A stretch of DNA of 64,000 nt. Source: Tepidimonas taiwanensis. GTDB lineage: Bacteria > Pseudomonadota > Gammaproteobacteria > Burkholderiales > Burkholderiaceae_C. Below the pieces are notes generated by a model. It was not told the DNA's origin. It worked only from the letters and a program-made list of their open reading frames with translations, and ran no database searches. Location of the stretch: positions 1,984,001-2,048,000 of the forward strand of contig NZ_CP083911.1 of assembly GCF_020162115.1 (NCBI RefSeq), written 5' to 3'. A program made the translations under genes and the position numbers. Below, in pieces: positions 50,812 to 59,572 of this stretch; position 1 is the first letter of the stretch; each line of letters begins with the position of its first letter.

Positions 50812-53800
50812 CTAGATACCCACCAGCGGATGCAGCACCGGCAGCACGGTGCCGTCCGCACACCGGCCCATGCCGACGTAGCCGGGCAGTACCACATCGG
50901 GACCAGCCGCCCCGCATGCCGCGCTCACCGCCGCCGGATCCAGCCACACCACCCGATGGTCCAGCACCGCGTCCACCGCCCACGCGGCCCGCTGGCCGAC
51001 CCCGCGGCAGGTCACCACCGTGACCCGTGCGGCGTCTCCCGGCACGACGCGCGATGCCGCCCAGGACCACCCCACCGGCGCAATGGGCCACGCGTGCCCC
51101 TGCGCGTCGCGCCACACGCCCGCGCGCTGCGCATCGGCCCACACCCCAGCGGACACGCGCGTCTCCGCGTCGACCGCGGTGGCCAGCAACCCCACCGTCT
51201 GAGCGTGCATCTGCACGACCGTCACCGCAACCAGCGACAGCGCAACCGGCACCACCAGCCGCCATCCGCCACCGCCAGCTTCGGGTACCAAGCAGGTCAC
51301 CTGGGCCGCGAGTGCGCGTAACTCGCCCTCGACACCGGCATCCCCCAACCCGACGGCTGCCCATGGATCGTCACCCGCGGGCCCCACAGTCGGACGCTCG
51401 ATCGCGCACCGGATGGCATCGTCCGGCGTAAACGGATCGTCGCGCGCATGCAAACCCCAACGGATGGCATCGTCGTGCAAACGCCCCCATGGCAGCGACG
51501 CGCCGTCGTGCACACACTCGACGACAATTGCCCCCCGTTCGAGGACGTTGCGCAAACGCACCGCGACCGTCCGGGCACCGGGTCGCAACGCCGCCGCCAC
51601 CGCTCCGAGGTGGGCCAGGATCACGGTGAGCCGATCGGCCACCGCGGGCTCCAGCCAGAGGTCAGCACCGATGTCCCACTGCCAATGCAGCGCCGGCGCA
51701 TCCGCGCACGCCCTCGCCAAGTGTTGCGCGAGCGCATCGGGTCCGAGCCAGCCCCAGCGCGCGACCTGCGGACGCACCGCCAGGCCGGCTGCACGCCGCT
51801 GCCGCCGGATCTCCAACGCCGCCGCCGCCCATGTCCGACGAGCCGTCCGATCGACAGATCCGGCCGCCCCGCCGCTGCCCGTCGCCGTCCTGGAACCCCT
51901 GCGCCATACCGCTTGCTGTCGACCGGCGCGCACGAGAACATCCGCCGCGATGAGCCATGTCAGCGGCGACCCGGTCGGTGTGTTGGGCTCTGATGCAGCC
52001 GTATCGACTGCCTCATCGGGCGCGGGAGACGATGCAACGTCGCCGGACATCACGATCGAGTCTGGAGACAGCGGGCAATCCGCTGCATCCAGCGCTTCGG
52101 TTCCGGGCCCCTCCTCGACCGAGGCCTCCATGAGCGCTGCCTCCGCGGCGGCCGGCTCGGGTTCTGCACGAACAGACTCCGGGTCGCCCAACCCGTTCGC
52201 CGCGCCCTCGCCAACACCGATGCCGCCCTCGTGGACAACCGTCACCTCAGCAGCATCCATCTCGCTGCCAGCGTCGAGGCGTTGCAGCAAAACATCGACA
52301 CTGGCGAGACGCTCTTCCTCATCACCCGCCGTGCCGTGTTCCACCCACGCCTGCACCCACAAGACGAGCGCGTCGCGCACGCCCTGCAGCACCGCGATGT
52401 GCCCGGGATCGGGCACATGATCCTCCGCGAGCCACGCATTGAGGCGGCGCTCGGCCCCCCATGCAGCCTCGCCGAGCTGCCGGAACCCGACGAGCCGTGC
52501 ACTGCCTTTGAGGGTGTGAAAAACCCGCCGCACACGGCCCAGTGCGCCCCGATCGGTGGGATCGCTCTGCAACGAGGCCAGGGGACGCGCCAACTCGTCT
52601 AGCAGCTCGGTCGCCTCCTCGAGGAAGATGGCGCGCTCGTCGAACTCGTCCACGGATTCGTCGCCCGAGATCGACTCTTCCGCTGGCGGCACTTCATCGA
52701 CTTCGCCGACAGCGCAGTTCTCGCGCGTCAACAGCCCCGTTTCGCGGTCGAAAACATAAGGGTGTGCGGCATACCCCGCCGGGTCACGCTCCCACGCCTC
52801 CAGCCACACCGCGATCGCGGCCAGATTGGCACTGACGCGATCGGCTTGCTCCGGCGGCACCGTGAACGGGCCGGCGTCGTGGGACGACAGCCATTGCGCG
52901 ACCTCATCGGCGCAAGCAAGCAGGGCGGTATCGATACCCCCGGATGCCATCCAAACGGCTGTCTCACGTAAGCCACGCAACCGCTGAGGCACGCTGCGCA
53001 GCGCCTCCCACGCGAGTTCGTCGCCTCTTCGCCACAGTGCATCGAGCGCAGACTCGACGTCAGCAAGGACAGTGCGCCATTCACGTACCAACGTACGCGC
53101 GCCCTCGCGCTCGGTCCAGGCGCGATAGCGCTCGACGAGCCACGGCTCGGGGTCCTGCATCGCTTCACCCGACGCTTTGGCCTGCAGTCGGGCGGCCAGC
53201 GCACAAACGCGCTGAGCCTGCCCCCCATCCACGACATCCAAAGATTCGAGCTCGGTTTGCGTGCCGAGCGCCACCAACACGGTCTCGACGTCGGTACCGC
53301 CTGTGGTGGCCAGCGTTGCACCCCACTGCCGCCACGCCGACGACAGCAATGGCCAGGGAGCGGGCAACGATGCCAAGGCGTCGGCCAAGGCCGCAACCGC
53401 CTGCTCCCGCCCGTCCCCTGCCCCTTGCGCACCTACGCGCAGCACGTGCTGTACGGCTTCCAAGGCCTGTGCGACGACCTTTGGATCGACTTGCCCAAGG
53501 CACCGCCGCTCCGGGTCCCAACGCAATGGCTCCGTCCATCCCAGCGCTTTCCAGAGCGCATGGGCATGCGGCAACGTCTCATCGGGTGCCGGATCGACAC
53601 GCGCGACGAGATACAACCACTCCCGCGCCGAGCCTTCCCATGGCACCCCCGCGGTGGGCCCACCACTGAACGAGGGCACATGCAAACGCAACATCGACGC
53701 CACAGAGCGCTTGAACCACACGTCCGTCGATAGACGCTGGGCCGCTACCGCCTCGAAGACGGCCGCAGCAATCGACCAAAAACGCGTCTGCGACGGGTCA

Positions 53801-54447
53801 CCTCCTGCCCGCGCAAGCCCAGCCACGAGCCGCGCCAACCCGACCGCGGCGGAGACGCGCCCTTCGCGCAACAGCGGCAAGGCAAACCTCTCGACCCAAT
53901 ACCGCACGCGCGGACTGGGCAAGATACGCTGCGCTTTCGGCACAGGGAGCGTCGCCGGCAATGCCTGCATCCAGAGATCCGCCGGGTGCGCCCTTGCTTG
54001 CACCCACTGACGCCAATCCCGGTAAAACGGAAACAGGGCGAGCCCCGGCAGCCCCCGACGGTCCAAATGGCGCCGGAGCTGATCCTGCAGTGCCCACACG
54101 CCCCGCTCCACCAGAGGGATGACCTCGGGCTCCGCGGCCAAGGGCCGCTCGATCAGCCGTTCGACAACGGCCTGCAACGCGGCCACGGTCCGCGCCTCGG
54201 GCACGAGCCCGACCATCTCCAGCGCTCCCACCGCCTGCTGCAAGGCCTGCGCCTGCAATCGCATCTCGGCGGCATCGACCGCTGACAAATCGGCACTGCG
54301 CGAACGTTCGTGGGCCGTGACGTAGTCCCGCACGGCCGCCAGGGCACCCTGCAAGGCCCGCTGCAACTCATCGTGGAGCCAAGCCAGCGGTGCCAAATCC
54401 AAAACCGTGTCGCCCATCGGCTCCGCGGTCTGCGTACGTGGGTTCAC
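50812..54447 (-). CDS. ChpA/PilL-like chemosensory protein with degenerate kinase
   Basis: A 1211-aa protein. The first 550 residues are helical and resemble FimL/ChpA N-terminal regions; an acidic linker leads to a true Hpt domain with the phospho-accepting His644 (FHTLKGSARLVGF). After a Glu/Ala-rich linker comes a region alignable by eye with the CheA ATPase domain, but the N-box is replaced by AHLGAVAAALRPG, the G1-like box reads VHDGASL and the G2-like box GLGDAGVEGE, so ATP binding is doubtful. A CheW-like C-terminal region ends the protein, with no receiver domain. The GTG at 54447 has a strong AGGAGGAGG upstream; a GTG at 54486 and an ATG at 54417 are alternatives. It follows rubredoxin by 48 bp. 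Confidence 0.75.
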   Translation of the reverse strand: MNPRTQTAEPMGDTVLDLAPLAWLHDELQRALQGALAAVRDYVTAHERSRSADLSAVDAAEMRLQAQALQQAVGALEMVGLVPEARTVAALQAVVERLIERPLAAEPEVIPLVERGVWALQDQLRRHLDRRGLPGLALFPFYRDWRQWVQARAHPADLWMQALPATLPVPKAQRILPSPRVRYWVERFALPLLREGRVSAAVGLARLVAGLARAGGDPSQTRFWSIAAAVFEAVAAQRLSTDVWFKRSVASMLRLHVPSFSGGPTAGVPWEGSAREWLYLVARVDPAPDETLPHAHALWKALGWTEPLRWDPERRCLGQVDPKVVAQALEAVQHVLRVGAQGAGDGREQAVAALADALASLPAPWPLLSSAWRQWGATLATTGGTDVETVLVALGTQTELESLDVVDGGQAQRVCALAARLQAKASGEAMQDPEPWLVERYRAWTEREGARTLVREWRTVLADVESALDALWRRGDELAWEALRSVPQRLRGLRETAVWMASGGIDTALLACADEVAQWLSSHDAGPFTVPPEQADRVSANLAAIAVWLEAWERDPAGYAAHPYVFDRETGLLTRENCAVGEVDEVPPAEESISGDESVDEFDERAIFLEEATELLDELARPLASLQSDPTDRGALGRVRRVFHTLKGSARLVGFRQLGEAAWGAERRLNAWLAEDHVPDPGHIAVLQGVRDALVLWVQAWVEHGTAGDEEERLASVDVLLQRLDAGSEMDAAEVTVVHEGGIGVGEGAANGLGDPESVRAEPEPAAAEAALMEASVEEGPGTEALDAADCPLSPDSIVMSGDVASSPAPDEAVDTAASEPNTPTGSPLTWLIAADVLVRAGRQQAVWRRGSRTATGSGGAAGSVDRTARRTWAAAALEIRRQRRAAGLAVRPQVARWGWLGPDALAQHLARACADAPALHWQWDIGADLWLEPAVADRLTVILAHLGAVAAALRPGARTVAVRLRNVLERGAIVVECVHDGASLPWGRLHDDAIRWGLHARDDPFTPDDAIRCAIERPTVGPAGDDPWAAVGLGDAGVEGELRALAAQVTCLVPEAGGGGWRLVVPVALSLVAVTVVQMHAQTVGLLATAVDAETRVSAGVWADAQRAGVWRDAQGHAWPIAPVGWSWAASRVVPGDAARVTVVTCRGVGQRAAWAVDAVLDHRVVWLDPAAVSAACGAAGPDVVLPGYVGMGRCADGTVLPVLHPLVGI

Positions 54448-54495
54448 TGCCCTGTCCCTCCTCCTCGTCCAACCGCGTTGCGACACCGCGCGGCG

Positions 54496-54672
54496 TCAGA
54501 TCGGCACCATCTCGAAGTCTTCCTTGCGCGCGCCGCACTCCGGACAGGTCCAGTTCACCGGCACGTCCTCCCAGCGGGTACCGGGGGGAATGCCGTGCTC
54601 GGGGTCGCCCGCGGCCTCGTCGTAAATCCAGCCGCAGATCAGGCACATCCAGGTACGGTTCGGGGTCGTCAT
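54496..54672 (-). CDS. rubredoxin
   Basis: A 58-aa one-iron electron-transfer protein. Two Cys pairs, MCLICGWIYDE and WTCPECGARKEDFE, bind the iron; GDPEHGIPPGT and WEDVP are standard rubredoxin features. It is divergent from thiD and followed by the chpA-like gene. In related genomes rubredoxin stands next to pilG; here those genes are missing. Confidence 0.96.
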   Translation of the reverse strand: MTTPNRTWMCLICGWIYDEAAGDPEHGIPPGTRWEDVPVNWTCPECGARKEDFEMVPI

Positions 54673-54697
54673 GTCGGGTCAGGCAAGGCGGTCTGAT

Positions 54698-54715
54698 TAG
54701 AATGACCCCATTGTA
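54698..54715. promoter_or_regulatory. divergent -10 elements of thiD-hemL and rubredoxin
   Basis: TAGAAT (54698-54703, plus) and TACAAT on the minus strand (54710-54715) are each 5 of 6 to the -10 consensus in the 95-bp gap between rubredoxin and thiD. Neither has a convincing -35. Confidence 0.35.
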
Positions 54716-54767
54716 TCGACGCCCGTGTCCGGGGCCCGCCGTGGGGCACCGGCGCTGCGCCCGCCCG

Positions 54768-55637
54768 ATGTCCACCCCTGCGCCCACCCCCACCGACGTC
54801 CCTGCGCGCCCGCCGTGCGTGCTGTGCTTCAACGCCAGCGACCCCAGCGGCGCGGGTGGCCTGAGCGCCGACCTGCTGGCGATGGCCAGTGCGTCGTGCC
54901 ATGTGCTGCCGGTGACGACCAGCGTGTGGCTGCGCGACAGCCGCCACCTGCACGGTCACCACGCGCTCGACGCCGAATGGATCGACGACCAGGCGCGCAC
55001 CGTGCTGGAGGACGTGTCGGTGGCCGCGGTCAAAGTGGGCTTTGCCGGCAGCGCCCACGCGGTGGCGGCGATCGGCGCGATCCTGAGCGACTACGACGAG
55101 CTGCCGGTCGTGACCTACCTGCCGGAGCTCGCGTGGTGGACGGACGCCGAGCGCGAGGCCTATCTCGAGGCGTGTGAGGAACTGCTGCTGCCGCAGACCG
55201 ACGTGCTGGTGGGCAACCACCATACGCTCGCGCGCTGGCTGCTGCCGGACTGGGAGGACGACCGACCGCCGGGGCCGCGCGACATCGCCCGCGCCGCCGC
55301 GGTGCACGGGGTCTCGTACACCCTGGTCACCGGCGCGGTGCGCGACGACGGCATCGACAACCACCTCGCCTCGCCCGAGCTGGTGCTCGCGCACGTGCGC
55401 TTCGAGCGCATCGACGCCACTTTCATCGGCGCCGGCGATACGCTGTCGGCGGCGCTGACCGCGCTGCTGGCCCACGGCAGCGAGCTGGGCGAAGCGGGCG
55501 CCGAGGCACTGCGCTACCTGGACCAGACCCTGGTCAACGGCTTTCAGCCGGGCATGGGGCACGCCGTGCCCGACCGGCTGTTCTGGGCCGATGACGACGA
55601 CGAACCCGACGAACGCGACCCCGCCGAGAAACCATGA
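54768..55637 (+). CDS. thiD: hydroxymethylpyrimidine/phosphomethylpyrimidine kinase
   Basis: A 289-aa ribokinase-fold enzyme of thiamine synthesis. N-terminal substrate site NASDPSGAGGLSADLLAMAS, VAAVKVGFAGSA and the catalytic FIGAGDTLSAALTALLA with the anion-hole GAGD are visible. The protein is diverged from E. coli ThiD (TTSVWLRDSR in place of the usual TAQNT region) and has an acidic C-terminal tail DDDDEPDE. The start ATG lacks a clear ribosome-binding site. The stop overlaps the hemL start by 4 bp, a neighbourhood shared by related Burkholderiales. Confidence 0.85.
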   Translation: MSTPAPTPTDVPARPPCVLCFNASDPSGAGGLSADLLAMASASCHVLPVTTSVWLRDSRHLHGHHALDAEWIDDQARTVLEDVSVAAVKVGFAGSAHAVAAIGAILSDYDELPVVTYLPELAWWTDAEREAYLEACEELLLPQTDVLVGNHHTLARWLLPDWEDDRPPGPRDIARAAAVHGVSYTLVTGAVRDDGIDNHLASPELVLAHVRFERIDATFIGAGDTLSAALTALLAHGSELGEAGAEALRYLDQTLVNGFQPGMGHAVPDRLFWADDDDEPDERDPAEKP

Positions 55638-56929
55638 CCGACCGCAACCAGACCCTGTTCGACCGCGCCAAGACCGTCATCCCGGGCGGCGTCAACTCGC
55701 CCGTGCGTGCCTTCAAGGCCGTGGGCGGCACCCCCCGCTTCATCACCCGCGCGCAGGGGGCGTATTTCTGGGACGCCAACGGCCAGCGCTACATCGACTA
55801 CATCGGCTCGTGGGGGCCGATGATCCTGGGCCACGGCCACCCCGCGGTGCTCGACGCCGTGCAGGCCGCGGCGCGCGAGGGCTTCTCCTTCGGCGCACCC
55901 ACCGAGCGCGAAATCGAACTCGCCGAAACCATCATCGGCCTGTTGCCGAGCCTGGAGATGGTGCGGCTGGTCAGCTCCGGCACCGAGGCGGGGATGAGCG
56001 CGATCCGTCTGGCGCGCGGGGCCACCGGGCGGCCCAAGATCATCAAGTTCGAGGGCTGCTACCACGGACACGCCGACGCGTTGCTGGTCAAGGCCGGCTC
56101 GGGGCTCGCGACGTTTGGCCACCCGACGAGTGCGGGCGTGCCGCCCGAGGTCGTGCAGCACACGCTGGTGCTGGAGTACAACAACATCGAACAGCTCGAG
56201 GCCGCGTTTGCCGAGCACGGGTCGCAGATCGCCGCGCTGATGATCGAGCCGATCGCGGGCAACATGAATTTCGTGCGCGCGAGCGTCCTCTTCATGCGCC
56301 GCTGCCGCGAACTGTGCACCCAGCACGGCGCGCTGCTCGTGTTCGACGAGGTGATGACGGGCTTTCGCGTGGCGCTCGGCGGCGCGCAAAGCGTCTACGC
56401 GCGGCTGATCCCGGGTTTTGCGCCGGACATGACCGTGATGGGCAAGGTCATCGGTGGCGGCATGCCGCTGGCGGCCTTTGGCGGCAAGCGCGCGGTGATG
56501 GAGCAGCTCGCGCCGCTGGGGCCCGTCTACCAGGCCGGCACGCTCTCGGGCAACCCGGTGGCCACCGCGTGCGGGCTGGCGACGCTACGGCTCATCCGCG
56601 AGCCGGGCTTTTTCGAGGCGCTCTCGGCGCGCACGCGCGCGCTGGTCGAGGGGCTGAAAGCCGAGGCCGACCGTGCAGGCGTGCCGTTCAGCGTCGACAG
56701 CGAAGGGGGCATGTTCGGCTTCTTCCTGCTGCCCACGTTGCCGCAGAACTACGCGCAGGTCATGGCCAGCGATGCCGCGCGCTTCAACCGGTTCTTCCAC
56801 GGCATGCTCGAGCGCGGCGTGTACTTCGCGCCGGCGCTGTACGAGGCGGGGTTCGTCAGCGCCGCGCACAGTGACGCCGACATCGACGCGACGCTCGCCG
56901 CCGCGCGCGAGGTGTTCGCCACCCTCTGA
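55634..56929 (+). CDS. hemL: glutamate-1-semialdehyde 2,1-aminomutase
   Basis: A 431-aa PLP enzyme making 5-aminolevulinate for haem. PLP Lys271 lies in VMGKVIGGGMPLAAFGGK; other features are IPGGVNSPVRAFKAVGG, VSSGTEAGMSAIRLARG, FEGCYHGHADALLVKAGSG and LVFDEVMTGFR. Length and all blocks match the family. It is translationally coupled to thiD and followed 5 bp later by the cyanophycinase-like gene. Confidence 0.96.
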   Translation: MTDRNQTLFDRAKTVIPGGVNSPVRAFKAVGGTPRFITRAQGAYFWDANGQRYIDYIGSWGPMILGHGHPAVLDAVQAAAREGFSFGAPTEREIELAETIIGLLPSLEMVRLVSSGTEAGMSAIRLARGATGRPKIIKFEGCYHGHADALLVKAGSGLATFGHPTSAGVPPEVVQHTLVLEYNNIEQLEAAFAEHGSQIAALMIEPIAGNMNFVRASVLFMRRCRELCTQHGALLVFDEVMTGFRVALGGAQSVYARLIPGFAPDMTVMGKVIGGGMPLAAFGGKRAVMEQLAPLGPVYQAGTLSGNPVATACGLATLRLIREPGFFEALSARTRALVEGLKAEADRAGVPFSVDSEGGMFGFFLLPTLPQNYAQVMASDAARFNRFFHGMLERGVYFAPALYEAGFVSAAHSDADIDATLAAAREVFATL

Positions 56930-56933
56930 TCCG

Positions 56934-57884
56934 ATGCCATCCCGCCGTGACTCCTTGCGGGCGCTGGCCGGGCTGCTTGCGCTGCCCGCCGCGGGCTGGG
57001 CCGCGCCGCCGGCGCCGGCCACCCGCCGCAGCGGCCACCTGATCGCGGTGGGCGGTGCCGAAGACCGCGAGCGCGACCGGCTGATCCTGCGCCGCTTCGT
57101 CGAACTCAGCGGCGGCCCGCGTGCGCGCCTGCTCGTGCTGACCGCAGCGAGCGCAGACCCCGAGGGGTCCTGGGCGGGCTACCAGCGCGTCTTTGCGGAA
57201 CTGGGAGCGCAGCACGTCGAGCCGATCGACTTTCGCAGCGCCGACGAGGCGCACGATCCGGCGGCGGTCGAGCGGCTGCTCGCGGCCGACGGGATCTACA
57301 TCAGCGGGGGTGACCAGCGCCGCCTGATGGCCGCGCTGTGGGAGACGCCGGCAGCGCGCGCGCTGCACCGGGCCTTTCACCTGCGCGGCGCGTGCATCGG
57401 TGGCACCAGCGCGGGGGCGGCGGCGCTGTCGCGCCAGATGCTGGCCATCGGCGAGCCGGCGCTGCGCCCGTACCGCGACGCGGTCTCGCTCGACATCGGC
57501 CTGGGGCTGCTCGCCTACGCGATCATCGACCAGCACTTCAACGAACGGCACCGACTCGGGCGGCTGCTCTCGGCCGTCGCGCTGCGGCCCGATCTGCTCG
57601 GCGTCGGCATCGACGAGGACACGGCGCTGGTCATCGAGCGCGGCCGCGCTATCGAAGTGCTCGGCAACGGCGCGGTCACGCTGCTCGACGGACGGCAGAT
57701 GCGCTCCAACGTGCGCGACACGGACCCGGAGGACCCGTTGCAGCTGCTGGACGTGCGGCTGCACCTGCTGCCAGCCGGCTCCCGCTTCGAGCTGACCGAT
57801 ACCGACACCGACACGCCGCAGCCACCACCGGCGCTGCGGCGCACGCTGGAGCTGCTGGTGCGGCCCGGCCCGATCCGCGGCTGA
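56934..57884 (+). CDS. cyanophycinase-like serine peptidase, exported
   Basis: A 316-aa member of peptidase family S51 (cyanophycinase), which hydrolyses the storage polymer cyanophycin to beta-Asp-Arg. The nucleophile is Ser159 in CIGGTSAGAAALS; GGAEDRERDRLILRRF, YISGGDQRRLM and IIDQHFNERHRLGRL are family blocks. Residues 1-26 form a signal with twin arginines (SRRDSLRALAGLLALPAAGWA), so the enzyme is probably exported, like extracellular CphE rather than intracellular CphB. No cyanophycin synthetase gene is present here. It follows hemL closely. Confidence 0.87.
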   Translation: MPSRRDSLRALAGLLALPAAGWAAPPAPATRRSGHLIAVGGAEDRERDRLILRRFVELSGGPRARLLVLTAASADPEGSWAGYQRVFAELGAQHVEPIDFRSADEAHDPAAVERLLAADGIYISGGDQRRLMAALWETPAARALHRAFHLRGACIGGTSAGAAALSRQMLAIGEPALRPYRDAVSLDIGLGLLAYAIIDQHFNERHRLGRLLSAVALRPDLLGVGIDEDTALVIERGRAIEVLGNGAVTLLDGRQMRSNVRDTDPEDPLQLLDVRLHLLPAGSRFELTDTDTDTPQPPPALRRTLELLVRPGPIRG

Positions 57885-57903
57885 GGACGCCAGCGTTCAC
57901 CGC

Positions 57904-57929
57904 CCGCGCCGCGCGGCCGGGCGGCGCGG
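57904..57929. terminator. GC-rich hairpin between convergent genes
   Basis: CCGCGCCGC and GCGGCGCGG form a perfect 9-bp stem with an 8-base loop between the convergent cyanophycinase and U32 peptidase genes. There is no T-run, so the terminator role is inferred from position. Confidence 0.4.
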
Positions 57930-57947
57930 CCCGTCACGACCACGGGG

Positions 57948-59471
57948 TCACAGCAGCCGCGCGAGCAGCGCCCCCTGCACGGGAGCGCCCAACGGCACCC
58001 ACACGCGCAGCGGGTTGCCTGCCGCGACCGTGATCGACTCGCCCGCGGTGCTTTGCATCGCCTCGACGGTGACGATGCGGTTGCCCGCGGGGTGGATGAC
58101 CTCCAGCCGGTCGCCGACAGCGAAGCGGTTTTTTGTCTCCACCTCGGCCCAGCCGTCGTCGCGCACGCGCAGCACGTCGCCGACGTACTGGCTGCGCGTC
58201 GGCGCGGAGTGGCCGCTGAGGTAATTCTGGTAGTCCTGCGCCGGGCGGCGCTCCAGCAGGCCGCTGGTGTAGCCGCGGTTGGATAGGCCCTCCAACTCCG
58301 CCAGCAGCGCCGGGTCGAACGGCCGCCCCGCCACCGCGTCGTCGATGGCCCGGCGGTACACCTGGGCGGTACGCGCGACGTAATACGGACTCTTGGTGCG
58401 GCCCTCGATCTTCAGGGAATCGACGCCGATGCGCACCAGGCGCTCCACGTATTCCACCGCGCGCAGGTCACGGCTGTTGAGGATGTAGGTGCCGTGCTCG
58501 TCCTCCATCACGGGCATCAGCTCACCCGGGCGCGCGCTCTCCTCCAGCAGCCACACCCGATCCGCCAGTGGATGGCGCCGGCCGTCACCCGTGGTCGCGA
58601 ACACCGCGTCGGCTTCGGCCTGCTCGCGCGCAAAGTCGAAGTCCGCCCCGAGCCGCGGCCATCCGGCCGCCGCGTCGCCGCTGCCATCCCACCCGCCCTC
58701 ATCCCTGCATTCACCCGCTGCGGCCCCCGCACCGGCCGCGGGCGAGCCGGCCCCGCCGGGGCTGGCGCAGCCGCCACCGCAGCCCCCGCCGGCAGCCGAT
58801 CGAACCAACGGCTGCACATCACCGGTATCCGTTTCGGTCGCCGCGTGCGTGGCGTACGACCAGCGGCACGCGTTGGTGCACGTGCCCTGGTTGGGGTCGC
58901 GCCTGTTGAAGTAGCCCGACAGCAGACAGCGCCCCGAGTACGCGATGCACAGCGCCCCGTGCACGAACACCTCCAGCTCCATGTCCGGGCAAGCGTCGCG
59001 GATCTGCGCGATCTCGTCCAAACTCAGCTCGCGCGACAGGATGATGCGCGACACCCCCGCGCGCTGCCAGAATTTCACCGCCGCCCAGTTGGTCGTGTTG
59101 GCCTGCACCGACAGGTGGATCGGCACCTCGGGCCAGCGGCCGCGCTCCATCTCCTCGCGCACCAGCATGATCAGGCCCGCATCGGCCATGATCAGCGCGT
59201 CCGGCCGCAGCGCCACCACCGGCGCCAGGTCGCGCAGGTAGGTGCGCACCTTGTCGTTGTGCGCGATCAGGTTGCTGGTGACGAAGAATTTTTTGCCGCG
59301 CGCGTGCGCTTCCGCAATGCCCTGGGCGATCTGCTCGAGGCGAAATTCGTTGTTGCGCGCGCGCAGGCTGTAGCGCGGCTGACCCGCATAAACGGCGTCG
59401 GCACCGAAATCGAACGCCACGCGCAGGTGGCGCAGCGAGCCGGCGGGCAAAAGCAATTCGGGGGCTTTCAT
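57948..59471 (-). CDS. peptidase U32 family protein, TrhP/YegQ-like tRNA hydroxylation factor
   Basis: A 507-aa U32 protein like E. coli YegQ/TrhP, which acts with prephenate in 5-hydroxyuridine formation at tRNA position 34. The N-terminal barrel (ELLLPAGSLRHLRVAFDFGADAVYAG) leads to the signature EVFVHGALCIAYSGRCLLSGYF, with Cys residues (GTCTNACRW follows) expected to hold an iron-sulfur cluster, and a C-terminal part IGVDSLKIEGRTKSPYYVA. An insert of about 65 residues (about 215-285), rich in Gly/Ala and with a GGGCGGGC motif, interrupts the protein and accounts for its length over the usual 450. Confidence 0.87.
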   Translation of the reverse strand: MKAPELLLPAGSLRHLRVAFDFGADAVYAGQPRYSLRARNNEFRLEQIAQGIAEAHARGKKFFVTSNLIAHNDKVRTYLRDLAPVVALRPDALIMADAGLIMLVREEMERGRWPEVPIHLSVQANTTNWAAVKFWQRAGVSRIILSRELSLDEIAQIRDACPDMELEVFVHGALCIAYSGRCLLSGYFNRRDPNQGTCTNACRWSYATHAATETDTGDVQPLVRSAAGGGCGGGCASPGGAGSPAAGAGAAAGECRDEGGWDGSGDAAAGWPRLGADFDFAREQAEADAVFATTGDGRRHPLADRVWLLEESARPGELMPVMEDEHGTYILNSRDLRAVEYVERLVRIGVDSLKIEGRTKSPYYVARTAQVYRRAIDDAVAGRPFDPALLAELEGLSNRGYTSGLLERRPAQDYQNYLSGHSAPTRSQYVGDVLRVRDDGWAEVETKNRFAVGDRLEVIHPAGNRIVTVEAMQSTAGESITVAAGNPLRVWVPLGAPVQGALLARLL

Positions 59472-59519
59472 GGGGGGCGATTGTCAGGCACGGCCAACCC
59501 GCTTGCGAAAGCGTGCACG

Positions 59520-59543
59520 AAAAACGGCCCCATGGGGGCCGTT
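59520..59543 (-). terminator. rho-independent terminator of acnB
   Basis: On the minus strand AACGGCCCC and GGGGCCGTT form a 9-bp stem with a 3-base loop, followed by TTTTT, 30 bp after the acnB stop. It ends the mdh-citE-acnB unit before the U32 gene. Confidence 0.85.
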
Positions 59544-59572
59544 CCTCTTGTGCGCTGGCGTGCCGCGCGCCG

